This document shows positions 55,991-64,000 of a DNA stretch of 64,000 nt, piece after piece (position 1 is the first letter of the stretch; the number at the start of each line of letters is the position of its first letter). The position numbers and the translations under genes are program-made. Under the pieces are notes generated by a model, which made no database searches, had not been told where the DNA came from, and saw only the letters and a program-made list of their open reading frames with translations. Origin of the DNA: Sphingomonas lacusdianchii (GTDB lineage Bacteria > Pseudomonadota > Alphaproteobacteria > Sphingomonadales > Sphingomonadaceae). The stretch spans positions 248,001 through 312,000 of the forward strand of contig NZ_JAKRET010000003.1 of NCBI RefSeq assembly GCF_022664395.1, in the 5' to 3' direction.

Positions 55991-56023
55991 GCGGGATATC
56001 CTGCATTACCTTGCGGGATATCC
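55991..56023 (+). promoter_or_regulatory. Tandem VapBC operator
   Basis: GCGGGATATCC occurs twice (55991-56001 and 56013-56023) with a 22-base period, two helical turns. Each contains the palindrome GGATATCC. It lies directly before vapB, where VapBC complexes normally bind to repress their own operon. Confidence 0.7.
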
Positions 56024-56038
56024 CTTTGGAGACCGGTA

Positions 56039-56281
56039 ATGCCCTCGCTGTACATCAAGGATGAGCGAACCAACGCATTGGTCGACGAGTTGGCGCGCTT
56101 GCGCGGCACCAGCAAGACCGAAGCAGTACGGCGGGCGGTCGAGGCCGAACTCGAACGCAACCGCAGCGTTGCGACGCCTCGCCAACGGCTGGAGAACTTC
56201 TACAAGCGCTACCCGCTTCCCGAACCAAGCGGCCTTGCTGCAGACAAGGCATTCTATGACGACCTGTCGGGTAACCTGTGA
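56039..56281 (+). CDS. vapB: VapB-type antitoxin
   Basis: Antitoxin of 80 residues. The N-terminal half (SLYIKDERTNALVDELARLR, then TSKTEAVRRAVEAELERN) is a small DNA-binding module of the PSK-operon/VapB type (PF07704), and the C-terminal arm (LENFYKRYPLPEPSG) is expected to wrap and inhibit the toxin. Its stop overlaps the vapC start (GTGA), the usual linkage. Own operator upstream suggests autoregulation. Confidence 0.93.
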   Translation: MPSLYIKDERTNALVDELARLRGTSKTEAVRRAVEAELERNRSVATPRQRLENFYKRYPLPEPSGLAADKAFYDDLSGNL

Positions 56282-56673
56282 CCGCGTTCGTCGATGCATC
56301 TGTGCTAGTCGCGATACTGGCCCGCGAAGCGGACTATCTTGAACAGAATGATCGCCTTATGTCGTTCGACACGCCGCTTTGGTCGCCGATCGCGCGGTGG
56401 GAGACGATCAGCGGGATCGCGCGCGCGACGAAATATGGCGACGCCTTCTCCGCTGAAATTACCGACGCCTTTGCCGGTGAGAATCGTTTCGTCATGGTGC
56501 CGATTGGCGAGGCTGAGGCGCGCATCGCTGGCGAAGCGCATCGCCGCTACGGCAAGGGGCGCCACGAAGCCAAACTCAACATGGGCGATTGCTTCGCCTA
56601 TGCCTGCGCCCATACCAACAACGCCACTTTGCTCTACAAGGGCGACGACTTCGCAAGGACCGACCTCGGATGA
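56278..56673 (+). CDS. vapC: VapC-type PIN-domain toxin
   Basis: Ribonuclease toxin of 131 residues. PIN catalytic acidic residues are visible: Asp6 in FVDASVLVAIL, Glu42 in RWETISGIAR, Asp104 in NMGDCFAYACA and Asp123 or 124 in LLYKGDDFARTDL. VapC toxins cleave tRNA or rRNA and so stop translation. It starts at GTG 56278, overlapping vapB, and its TGA (56671-56673) overlaps the ybeY ATG (56670-56672), so toxin and ybeY translation are coupled. The active site looks intact. Confidence 0.93.
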   Translation: MTAFVDASVLVAILAREADYLEQNDRLMSFDTPLWSPIARWETISGIARATKYGDAFSAEITDAFAGENRFVMVPIGEAEARIAGEAHRRYGKGRHEAKLNMGDCFAYACAHTNNATLLYKGDDFARTDLG

Positions 56674-57182
56674 TCGATATCGCCGTACAGGCAGAGGCCG
56701 ACTGGCCGCAGGACCAGGATTGGGAGGCGCTCGCTACCCGCGCCGCGACCGCCGCGATCGGCCGCACGCCACAGGGCGCGTGGCTGACCGACCCGGCGCT
56801 GATCGAGATCGCCATACGCCTGACGTCAGATGACGAGGTGCAGACGCTCAACCGCCAGTACCGGCAGAAAGACAAGCCGACCAACGTCCTGTCCTTCCCG
56901 ATGATCCAGCCCGACCTGCTCGACACGGTCACGCAGAACAGCGACGATGGCGAGGTGCTGCTTGGCGACATCGTCCTTGCCCACGGCGTCTGTACCGCCG
57001 AAGCGGCGGAACGCGGCATTTCGGTCGCCGATCATGCCACGCACCTGATTGTCCATGGCTGCCTCCATTTGCTAGGCCATGACCACCAAAATGATGCCGA
57101 GGCGGAAGCCATGGAGGCGATCGAGCGTTCGACGCTCGCCGAACTCGGCCTGCACGATCCCTATCCGGTTACAGAGGACTGA
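56670..57182 (+). CDS. ybeY: Endoribonuclease YbeY
   Basis: Zinc-dependent endoribonuclease of 170 residues involved in 16S rRNA 3'-end maturation and ribosome quality control. The zinc motif is VHGCLHLLGHDH, preceded by KPTNVLSFP and LGDIVLA. ATG 56670 overlaps the vapC stop. In most alphaproteobacteria ybeY follows phoH directly; the vapBC insertion places it under the combined control of phoH and vapBC transcription. Confidence 0.97.
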   Translation: MIDIAVQAEADWPQDQDWEALATRAATAAIGRTPQGAWLTDPALIEIAIRLTSDDEVQTLNRQYRQKDKPTNVLSFPMIQPDLLDTVTQNSDDGEVLLGDIVLAHGVCTAEAAERGISVADHATHLIVHGCLHLLGHDHQNDAEAEAMEAIERSTLAELGLHDPYPVTED

Positions 57183-57192
57183 CACGACCATC

Positions 57193-58101
57193 ATGGCCGA
57201 CGTTTCGACCAGCACCACGCCCGGCGACAGTAGCAGCTCCGAAGGGGGCATATGGCGGGGGCTGCGCTCGCTGATCTTCGGGGAGGACGCCAGCGAGACG
57301 CTGCGCGAACGGATCGAGGAAGTGATCGCAGCGCATGAGGACGAGAACGACGCACCGGTCGCGGGCGACCTATCGCCGATCGAGCGCAAGATGTTGCGCA
57401 ACATCCTGCATTTCGGCGAACGCGATGCCGGCGACATGGGCGTGCCGCGTGCCGACATCGTCGCGCTGGAGGAGAACACGCCCTTCGCCGATGTGGTGAA
57501 GCTGTTCGCCGAAGCGGGCCATAGCCGCCTGCCCGTCTATCGCGAAAAGCTCGATACCATCGTCGGCATGGTGCATGTGAAGGACGTGTTCGCGATCCTC
57601 GCCAAGGGCGAGGAGCATCCGCCGACCGCGATCGGCCTGTTGCGCCAGCCGCTCTACGTCCCGCAATCGATGGGCACGCTCGACCTGCTCGCGCAAATGC
57701 AGGCGAGCCGCACCCATCTCGCCATCGTGCTTGACGAATATTCGGGCACCGACGGTCTCATCACCATCGAGGATCTGGTCGAGGAGATTGTCGGCGAGAT
57801 CGAGGACGAGCATGACGAAGCACCGACCGACCTGTTCGTGCCGCTGGAGGGCGGCGCGTGGGAAGCCGATGCCCGTGCCGAGCTGGAGGATGCCGCCGAA
57901 CTGATCGATCCGCGCCTCGGCGAGGTCGAGGAAGACGTCGAAACGCTGGGCGGCCTCGCCTTCGTCCTCGCCGGCGAGGTTCCGAAACAGGGCGCGTGCC
58001 TCGACCATCCCTCGGGCTGGCGGATCGAGATTGTCGCCGCCGACACGCGTCGCGTCCTGCGCCTCCGCCTCCATCCACCCCATCCGCATATCGAGGAATA
58101 A
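57193..58101 (+). CDS. corC: CorC/HlyC family protein with CBS domains
   Basis: Soluble CBS-pair protein of 302 residues. The CBS pair runs from MGVPRADIVALEENTP to GTDGLITIEDLVEEIVGEIE, with LPVYREKLDTIVGMVHVKDV in between, and is followed by a CorC_HlyC C-terminal domain. The protein lacks the DUF21 membrane part. It has been linked to Mg/Co efflux and to envelope function, and lies in the ybeY-corC-lnt operon in related species. ATG 57193 lies 11 nt after ybeY. Confidence 0.94.
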   Translation: MADVSTSTTPGDSSSSEGGIWRGLRSLIFGEDASETLRERIEEVIAAHEDENDAPVAGDLSPIERKMLRNILHFGERDAGDMGVPRADIVALEENTPFADVVKLFAEAGHSRLPVYREKLDTIVGMVHVKDVFAILAKGEEHPPTAIGLLRQPLYVPQSMGTLDLLAQMQASRTHLAIVLDEYSGTDGLITIEDLVEEIVGEIEDEHDEAPTDLFVPLEGGAWEADARAELEDAAELIDPRLGEVEEDVETLGGLAFVLAGEVPKQGACLDHPSGWRIEIVAADTRRVLRLRLHPPHPHIEE

Positions 58102-58104
58102 ACG

Positions 58105-58153
58105 CCTCCCCGCCGCGCGGGGAGGGGGACCATGCGCAGCATGGTGGCGGGGC
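58105..58153. repeat. CTCCCCG repeat unit
   Basis: Contains CCTCCCCGCCGCGCGGGGAG followed by GGGGACCATGCGCAGCATGG, the same layout as the left half of 42247-42376. It follows the corC stop by a few bases, so it can fold at the end of the corC transcript. Confidence 0.75.
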
Positions 58154-58206
58154 GTCGCCGCAAACGCGACGTCCAGCTAAGTGCCAAATCCGATCACCGA
58201 CAACGA

Positions 58207-58220
58207 TTCAATCGGTTTCA
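58207..58220. promoter_or_regulatory. Second LacI-like operator
   Basis: TTCAATCGGTTTCA matches 13 of 14 bases of the candidate operator at 33999-34012. It is upstream of the candidate sRNA and of the PQQ dehydrogenase gene. Confidence 0.4.
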
Positions 58221-58244
58221 CAAAACAACCCGACTCAGTTAGCC

Positions 58245-58330
58245 GGTATGGGCGGGCCGGTTCGTAAGTCCCCCTTCGAACCGATCCGACGGGCCGCCGG
58301 CGCTCCTCCCTTGTGTCCGGCGGCCCTTTT
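58245..58330 (+). ncRNA. Candidate sRNA with two C-rich loops
   Basis: Two stable hairpins are predicted. The first, CGGTTCG/CGAACCG (58258-58264 with 58277-58283), has a TAAGTCCCCCTT loop. The second, a perfect 10-bp stem (58291-58300 with 58317-58326), carries CGCTCCTCCCTTGTGT in its loop and ends in TTTT. C-rich anti-Shine-Dalgarno loops before a terminator are typical of alphaproteobacterial trans-acting sRNAs. The 5' end is a guess. At least, the second hairpin is a terminator. Confidence 0.5.
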
Positions 58331-58386
58331 CGCGGCGCGACCCGCGCCCCCTTCCCCCGCCGCCCGCACCGCCCTATTCACGGGGC

Positions 58387-59727
58387 ATGCGCAAACACGT
58401 CCTCCGCTTTGGCCTTGTCCTGCTGGTCCTGATCGCCGGGCTGGTCTTCTACCTCACCCAGCCCGACCGGGCGCAGTTGAGCGAGAATGCCGTGGCGGGA
58501 CGTACCCCGCAATTGACCCAGGTCCGCGACCAGTGGTTCCCGACCGTCCGCGTTGCCGACCCGATCGGCTGGCAGGACGGCCAGACCCCGACCGTCCCCG
58601 CCGGGTTGCAGGTGCAGCCCTTCGCCAAGGGCCTCGACCATCCGCGCTGGCTCTATCGCCTCGCCAATGGTGACGTGCTCGTTGCCGAGAGCAACAGCCC
58701 CCCGCGCGAGGGCGGCGGCATCACCGGCTGGTTCATGCGGCTGTTCATGGACAAGGCCGGCGCCGGTGGCGCCTCCGCCAACCGCATCACCCTGCTGCGC
58801 GACGCCAATGGCGATGGCGTGGCGGAGGCGCGGTCGGTGTTCCTGACCGGGCTGAACTCGCCATCAGGCATGGTGGTGGTCGGCGACTCGCTCTACGTTG
58901 CCAATACCGACGCGCTGGTCCGCTATCCTTTCCGCCTCGGCCAGACCCGCATCACCGCCCAGCCCGAGAAGATCGTCGACCTGCCCGGCGGCGGCAATCA
59001 CTGGGCGCGCAACGTCGTCGCCGATCCCGACGGCAAGTCGCTCTATGTCAGCGTCGGCTCGGCCTCGAACATCGCCGAGAACGGCCTCGACATCGAAAAG
59101 AACCGTGCGGCGATCTGGCAGGTCGATCCGGCCAGGAAGACCTTCCGCATCTATGCCACCGGATTGCGCAACGCCAACGGCATGGCGTTCGAACCGCGCA
59201 GCAAGGATCTGTGGACCGTCGTCAACGAACGCGACATGCTGGGGTCGGACATGCCGCCGGACTATCTGACCAAGGTCGAATTCGGCGGCAACTATGGCTG
59301 GCCATGGCATTATTGGGGCGGGTATATCGACGACCGCGTCCAGCCGCAGCGCCCTGACCTGCGCCAGTATGTCGCCCGCCCCGATTATGCGCTCGGCGCG
59401 CACGTCGCCCCGCTCGGTCTCGCCTTCACCGCCGACATGCGGCTGGGCCAGCGGTTCGACAATGGCGCGGTGATCGGCCTGCACGGGTCGTGGAACCGCG
59501 TGCCGCCCTCGGGCTACAAGGTCGTCTATGTCCCCTTCGCCGCCAACGGCTTCCCCGTCGCCAATGCCAAGCCGGTCGACCTGCTCACCGGCTTCCTGAC
59601 CGCCGATGGCAAGGACGTGCATGGCCGTCCGGTCGCGGTGATCGCCGACCGTACCGGCGCGATGCTGGTCGCCGACGATGTCGGCAACACCATCTGGCGG
59701 GTCAGCCAGCCGCTCGCGGCGCGCTGA
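58387..59727 (+). CDS. PQQ-dependent sugar dehydrogenase family protein (sorbosone-dehydrogenase-like)
   Basis: Predicted exported beta-propeller oxidoreductase of 446 residues. An N-terminal hydrophobic segment (FGLVLLVLIAGLVFYL) is a signal anchor. The propeller includes PRWLYRLANGDVLVAES, HWARNVVADPDGKSLYVSVG, GLRNANGMAFEPRSKDLWTV and EFGGNYGWPWHYW. The soluble glucose/sorbosone dehydrogenase family binds PQQ and oxidises sugars in the periplasm. It is inserted between corC and lnt, and is preceded by repeats and a candidate sRNA. Confidence 0.9.
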   Translation: MRKHVLRFGLVLLVLIAGLVFYLTQPDRAQLSENAVAGRTPQLTQVRDQWFPTVRVADPIGWQDGQTPTVPAGLQVQPFAKGLDHPRWLYRLANGDVLVAESNSPPREGGGITGWFMRLFMDKAGAGGASANRITLLRDANGDGVAEARSVFLTGLNSPSGMVVVGDSLYVANTDALVRYPFRLGQTRITAQPEKIVDLPGGGNHWARNVVADPDGKSLYVSVGSASNIAENGLDIEKNRAAIWQVDPARKTFRIYATGLRNANGMAFEPRSKDLWTVVNERDMLGSDMPPDYLTKVEFGGNYGWPWHYWGGYIDDRVQPQRPDLRQYVARPDYALGAHVAPLGLAFTADMRLGQRFDNGAVIGLHGSWNRVPPSGYKVVYVPFAANGFPVANAKPVDLLTGFLTADGKDVHGRPVAVIADRTGAMLVADDVGNTIWRVSQPLAAR

Positions 59728-59763
59728 CCCGCGCCGTTTGGAAACGCGCCGCCGGCACGTTTC

Positions 59764-59845
59764 GCGGCTCCGGCCCGCTCCCCCACCCCGCCACCCACAT
59801 CGTACAATGCATGGGTGGCGGGGTGAGGGAGCGGGCCGGAGCCGC
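59764..59845. terminator. Long palindrome between convergent genes
   Basis: Arms of 34 bp (59764-59797 and 59812-59845) with a single mismatch flank a 14-base loop. It lies between the PQQ dehydrogenase stop and the PHA-family gene stop, which converge, so it probably terminates both. The arms are unusually long. Confidence 0.7.
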
Positions 59846-59859
59846 CTTTAACCAAGGCG

Positions 59860-60162
59860 CTACTTCAACAGTGCCGGTCCGTCGCGGCCCAGCTTCTCCT
59901 TGATCTTGTTCGCGAACATCGCGAGCATCGGCGGCAGGTCGAGGACCGCATGGACATGCGCGTCGTGCATTTCGCAGCGCGCCTGCACCGTCTGCCCCAT
60001 CCCGCTGACCGTGAAGTGCAGCGTGTCGCCGTCCCAGCGCTTGTCGTGGAGCGTGCCGCCGGGGATCATGCCCGCCAGCTTGTCGATCCCGCTGTCGATC
60101 CGCTGCCGCACGCCCGCGCGGCCGAGTTGATGGGGAATATCGACGGTCACCGGTTGGTTCAT
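59860..60162 (-). CDS. Polyhydroxyalkanoic acid system family protein
   Basis: Small cytosolic protein of 100 residues of the PHA_gran_rgn family. Recognised by DIPHQLGRAGVRQRIDSGID, the DTLHFTVSGMGQTVQARCEM strand region and LPPMLAMFANKIKEKLG. Members are associated with PHA granules in other bacteria, though no PHA synthesis genes are near here. ATG 60162 has AAGGAG 7 nt upstream. Follows the SMR gene by 23 nt on the same strand. Confidence 0.82.
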   Translation of the reverse strand: MNQPVTVDIPHQLGRAGVRQRIDSGIDKLAGMIPGGTLHDKRWDGDTLHFTVSGMGQTVQARCEMHDAHVHAVLDLPPMLAMFANKIKEKLGRDGPALLK

Positions 60163-60185
60163 TGGGAAACTCCTTCGCCCGCGAC

Positions 60186-60518
60186 TTAGTGTGCGACGCT
60201 GTCCGAAAACAGGTTCATCACGATCACGCCCGCGATGATGAGCCCCATGCCGACCATCGCCGGCACATCCAGCCGCTGCCCCTGCCAGACCCACGCGATG
60301 CCCGCGACCAGCACGATCCCGACCCCCGACCAGATGGCATAGGCGATGCCCGTCGGCACCTGCTCCAGCGTGCGCGACAGACAGTAGAAGGCGACCGCAT
60401 AGCCCATGACCGTCACCAGCGACGGACCGATCCGGGTGAACCCTTGCGTCGCGCGCATCGTCGAGGTCGCGATCACTTCGGCGACGATCGCGGTGGCGAG
60501 CCAGAGATACGGGTTCAT
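60186..60518 (-). CDS. SMR multidrug efflux protein (EmrE/QacE-like)
   Basis: Four-helix inner-membrane antiporter of 110 residues. The membrane-embedded Glu is in AIVAEVIATSTMRATQGF, and IAYAIWSGVGIVLVAGIAWV carries the conserved Trp and Gly region. It resembles EmrE-type drug exporters more than the Gdx gene at 31448-31762. It precedes the PHA-family gene on the same strand. Confidence 0.9.
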   Translation of the reverse strand: MNPYLWLATAIVAEVIATSTMRATQGFTRIGPSLVTVMGYAVAFYCLSRTLEQVPTGIAYAIWSGVGIVLVAGIAWVWQGQRLDVPAMVGMGLIIAGVIVMNLFSDSVAH

Positions 60519-60618
60519 GAGACGGAGATAGGGTGACGGGCACCGGATGAAAGCGTGACAGAAGCACTTCCCGGCGGGGAAATGTCTGCGAAGGCGCAGG
60601 ACCTCGCCAGACGATAGC

Positions 60619-60711
60619 CGTACCCCGGCGGAGGCCGGGGTCCAGTTAGGCGGACCTTTCCATGATTGGCTGGCGTCGCCCAACTGGGCCCCGCCCCTCG
60701 CCGGGGTACAG
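60619..60711. repeat. Paired REP-like palindromes upstream of lnt
   Basis: The left unit (CCGTACCCCGGCGGAGGCCG) and right unit (GGGCCCCGCCCCTCGCCGGG and GTAC) form inverted halves with matching CAGTT/AACTG. Similar elements occur at 11985-12012, 25482-25510 and 26551-26634. Confidence 0.75.
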
Positions 60712-60790
60712 ATCTGCGACTTTCGCGAACCTTTCGTTCCAGCAAGCGCAGTTCGCGCACCCCCTTGCACCCACGCCGCGCACGGCGGAT

Positions 60791-62314
60791 ATGCGCCGCG
60801 TGCCCGCTCTTCTCGCCCTGTTCGCCGGCCTGACCTCGGCCCTCGGCTTCGCACCGCTGCAATGGTGGCCGGTCATGCTCGCCGCGTTCGCACTGTGGCT
60901 GTGGCTGGTCCACCGCGCCCCGACGCTGAAGGCCGCGCTGTGGCGTTCGTGGCTGTTCGGTGTCGCCCATTTCACCATCGGCAACAACTGGATCCAGCAC
61001 GCCTTCGACTTTCAGGACCGGATGCCGCCCGCGCTCGGCTATGTCGCGGTCGTCGGCCTTGCGCTCTACCTCGCCGTCTATCCGATGCTCGCGGGCGGCA
61101 TCGCGTGGAAGCTTGGCCGACGCGGCGACCGCCCCGATCTCGGCTTCGTCCTGATCGCCGGTGCCGCGTGGATCGGTACCGAATATTTCCGCGCAATCGT
61201 CTTCACCGGCTATGCATGGAACCCGATCGCGGTGATCTGGGTGCCGACCCCCTTGCGCGCCCTCGCCGCCTATACCGGCACCTATGCGCTGTCCGGCCTG
61301 ACCGTCGTCGCCAGCGCGCTGCTGCTCCTGCCCCGGCCGAAGATCCGTGCCGGCGTCATCGTCGCGCTCGCGCTGCTGATGCTGGTCCCCGGCCAGATGG
61401 CCCCCACGCCGCCCGCAACCGACACCACGCCCCGCGTCCGCGTCATCCAGCCCAATTTCCCGCAGGAAGTCGTCCGCAGCGAAGGCTATGACCAGCGCCT
61501 GCTCGACAAGCAGATCGAGCTGTCCGGCATCCCCGGCCGCGCCCCGCGCCTGATCGTCTGGCCCGAAGGCACCGTCAATTTCTACCTCGAGGACGGCTAT
61601 CCGGCCGAATGGTACCAGCAATCGCCCGCCCTCCTGCGCGCTCGAATCGCCAGCACGCTCGGCCCCCGCGATGCGGCACTGGTCGGCGGCACCGCGCTGT
61701 TCTTCGGCGCCAACGGACAGGTCAGCGACGCCGGCAATTCGGTCTTCGCCATCACCCCCGACACCCGCATCGTCGGCCGCTATGACAAGGCGCATCTGGT
61801 CCCCGGCGGCGAATATCTGCCGATGCGGTCGATTCTCCAGCCGCTCGGCCTGTCGCGCCTCGTGATGGGCGATATCGACTTCCGCCCCGGCCCCGGCCCG
61901 GCGACGCTCGCGCTGCCCGGCTTCGGCCTGGTCGGCATGCAGATTTGTTACGAGATCATCTTCTCGGGGCAGGTCGTCGACCGCGCGCACCGCCCGACGC
62001 TCCTGTTCAATCCCTCAAACGACGCGTGGTTCGGCCGCTGGGGCCCGCCCCAGCATCTCGCGCAGGCCCGGCTGCGCGCCGCCGAAGAGGGCCTGCCGAT
62101 CCTGCGTTCGACCCCCACCGGCATCTCGGCGGTCATCGACGCCACCGGCGGCCTCGTCGCGTCGATCCCGCCGGGTCAGGCCGGCGCGATCGAGGTGCCG
62201 ATCCCCGCCCCCCGCGCGCCCACCCTGTTCGCGCGCGTCGGCAACTGGATGGCGCTGCTGGCGATAGTTTTGCTGTTCGGGGTAGCGATTGCCATCCGCC
62301 GCCGCGCGCGCTAG
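60791..62314 (+). CDS. lnt: Apolipoprotein N-acyltransferase
   Basis: Inner-membrane enzyme of 507 residues that adds the third acyl chain to lipoproteins. Six N-terminal transmembrane helices precede the nitrilase-like periplasmic domain, whose triad is Glu259 (WPEGT), Lys333 ([12 protein letters not shown]) and Cys386 ([10 protein letters not shown]), closely matching E. coli E267-K335-C387. A C-terminal transmembrane helix ends it. ATG 60791 is the likely start. The metK gene follows 74 nt later on the same strand. Confidence 0.97.
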   Translation: MRRVPALLALFAGLTSALGFAPLQWWPVMLAAFALWLWLVHRAPTLKAALWRSWLFGVAHFTIGNNWIQHAFDFQDRMPPALGYVAVVGLALYLAVYPMLAGGIAWKLGRRGDRPDLGFVLIAGAAWIGTEYFRAIVFTGYAWNPIAVIWVPTPLRALAAYTGTYALSGLTVVASALLLLPRPKIRAGVIVALALLMLVPGQMAPTPPATDTTPRVRVIQPNFPQEVVRSEGYDQRLLDKQIELSGIPGRAPRLIVWPEGTVNFYLEDGYPAEWYQQSPALLRARIASTLGPRDAALVGGTALFFGANGQVSDAGNSVFAITPDTRIVGRYDKAHLVPGGEYLPMRSILQPLGLSRLVMGDIDFRPGPGPATLALPGFGLVGMQICYEIIFSGQVVDRAHRPTLLFNPSNDAWFGRWGPPQHLAQARLRAAEEGLPILRSTPTGISAVIDATGGLVASIPPGQAGAIEVPIPAPRAPTLFARVGNWMALLAIVLLFGVAIAIRRRAR

Positions 62315-62321
62315 GGCGGTC

Positions 62322-62341
62322 ATATAAGGAAAGCTTTATAT
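62322..62341. promoter_or_regulatory. Candidate SahR-type operator upstream of metK
   Basis: ATATAAGGAAAGCTTTATAT, arms matching with one mismatch. Nearly identical to the perfect palindrome before ahcY (7896-7915). It lies 47 nt upstream of the metK ATG and just after the lnt stop. Confidence 0.7.
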
Positions 62342-62388
62342 GCGGCATGGCAACGGCCGCGCGCTTTCCCTCTAACCAGAGGAAGTCC

Positions 62389-63600
<1,212 letters not shown>

Positions 63601-63641
63601 TCCATTACGGGTGTATTGGGTAGACAAGCCATTGGAATTGC

Positions 63642-63675
63642 GGGAGGTTCGCCGAAAGGGCGGACCTCCCGTTTT
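63642..63675 (+). terminator. Rho-independent terminator of metK
   Basis: GGGAGGTTCGCC pairs with GGGCGGACCTCCC (with a G-U pair) over GAAA, followed by GTTTT. It lies about 42 nt after the metK stop codon. Confidence 0.85.
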
Positions 63676-63699
63676 CATGTCCGCCCATCGGGGGGATAT

Positions 63700-64000
63700 A
63701 TGCACGACCGTGCCGGACGATTGTTCGCGATGGGATTATCGTCGCTGGCGCTGCTCGCCGCGCTCCCCGCCGCCGCCCAGTTCACGAAAAGCGTGATCGC
63801 GGCACCCGCCGATCAGCCCTATCGCTTCCGGCATAGCGGCCTCGCCATCCCGGCCGAGCTCGACGGCATGCGGCGCGTGGCGATCGAACAGATTGGTGGA
63901 TCCGAACTCGACGTCTTCGCCAACTATCAGCGCGGTTCCGAAGCGGTCACCATCTATGTCTTTCGAATGGCCAGCGGTGCTGCACCGGTCTGGTTCGATC
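63700..64000 (+). CDS. Exported hypothetical protein (3' end outside window)
   Basis: The first 100 residues are visible. A signal peptide (hydrophobic core LSSLALLAALPAAAQ) is followed by FTKSVIAAPADQPYRFRHSG and then ELDVFANYQRGSEAVTIYVF. No family recognised. ATG 63700 follows GGGGGGA by about 4 nt. It is separated from metK by a terminator and so has its own promoter. Confidence 0.75.
   Translation, partial: MHDRAGRLFAMGLSSLALLAALPAAAQFTKSVIAAPADQPYRFRHSGLAIPAELDGMRRVAIEQIGGSELDVFANYQRGSEAVTIYVFRMASGAAPVWFD

Overview
The window looks like chromosomal DNA of an alphaproteobacterium of the order Sphingomonadales, probably Sphingomonas or a close relative. The evidence is high GC, two large TonB-dependent receptors, the alphaproteobacterial gene sets ubiA/pmbA/cysQ, rsmE/gshA and miaB/phoH/ybeY/corC/lnt/metK, a DivL-type kinase with tyrosine in the H-box, and dispersed intergenic palindromes. 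I found no phage, IS element, CRISPR array, tRNA or rRNA.

Layout. 1-7.9 kb: a DivL-like sensor kinase (cut by the window edge) and ahcY, with a TIGR03032-family gene and a TonB receptor between them. 7.9-14.4 kb: sterol-desaturase-like protein, YqgE, peroxiredoxin, a small Ala-rich protein behind a candidate EcfG stress promoter, AMP nucleosidase, a polysaccharide flippase and a secreted unknown. 14.4-22.7 kb: polA, a GH10 xylanase lipoprotein, chromate transporter, membrane unknown and typA/bipA. 23-34 kb: a telA operon, TonB, the ubiA-pmbA-cysQ operon, Mn-catalase, Gdx exporter, rsmE and gshA. 34-43 kb: second TonB receptor (behind a LacI-type operator), an ICMT-like enzyme, M61 peptidase, pyrophosphatase, a 2OG oxygenase, an EamA transporter and a DUF1345 protein. 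43-51 kb: ispG, acyltransferase, isoaspartyl peptidase, S1/P1 nuclease, lipoprotein, a frameshifted 7TMR-DISM/GGDEF gene and an acyl-CoA ligase. 51.6-63.6 kb: the conserved miaB ... phoH-ybeY-corC ... lnt-metK backbone, broken up by accessory insertions.

How genes work together. AhcY and MetK, 54 kb apart, catalyse linked steps of the SAM cycle and carry nearly the same 20-bp palindrome upstream, which suggests one regulon (probably SahR). A vapBC toxin-antitoxin module sits inside the phoH-ybeY operon, with its own tandem operator and stop/start overlaps that couple it to ybeY. MiaB, RsmE, YbeY and PhoH serve RNA modification and processing; CorC and Lnt the envelope; TonB and the two receptors outer-membrane uptake.

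Most notable points: vapBC inside phoH-ybeY, the shared SAM-cycle operator, the single-base frameshift in the GGDEF gene, a candidate sRNA with C-rich loops, LacI-type operators, and a three-copy MITE-like inverted-repeat family. Regions of more than 300 bases without a gene (22658-23046, 25327-25740, 54634-54985) hold mainly these repeats.
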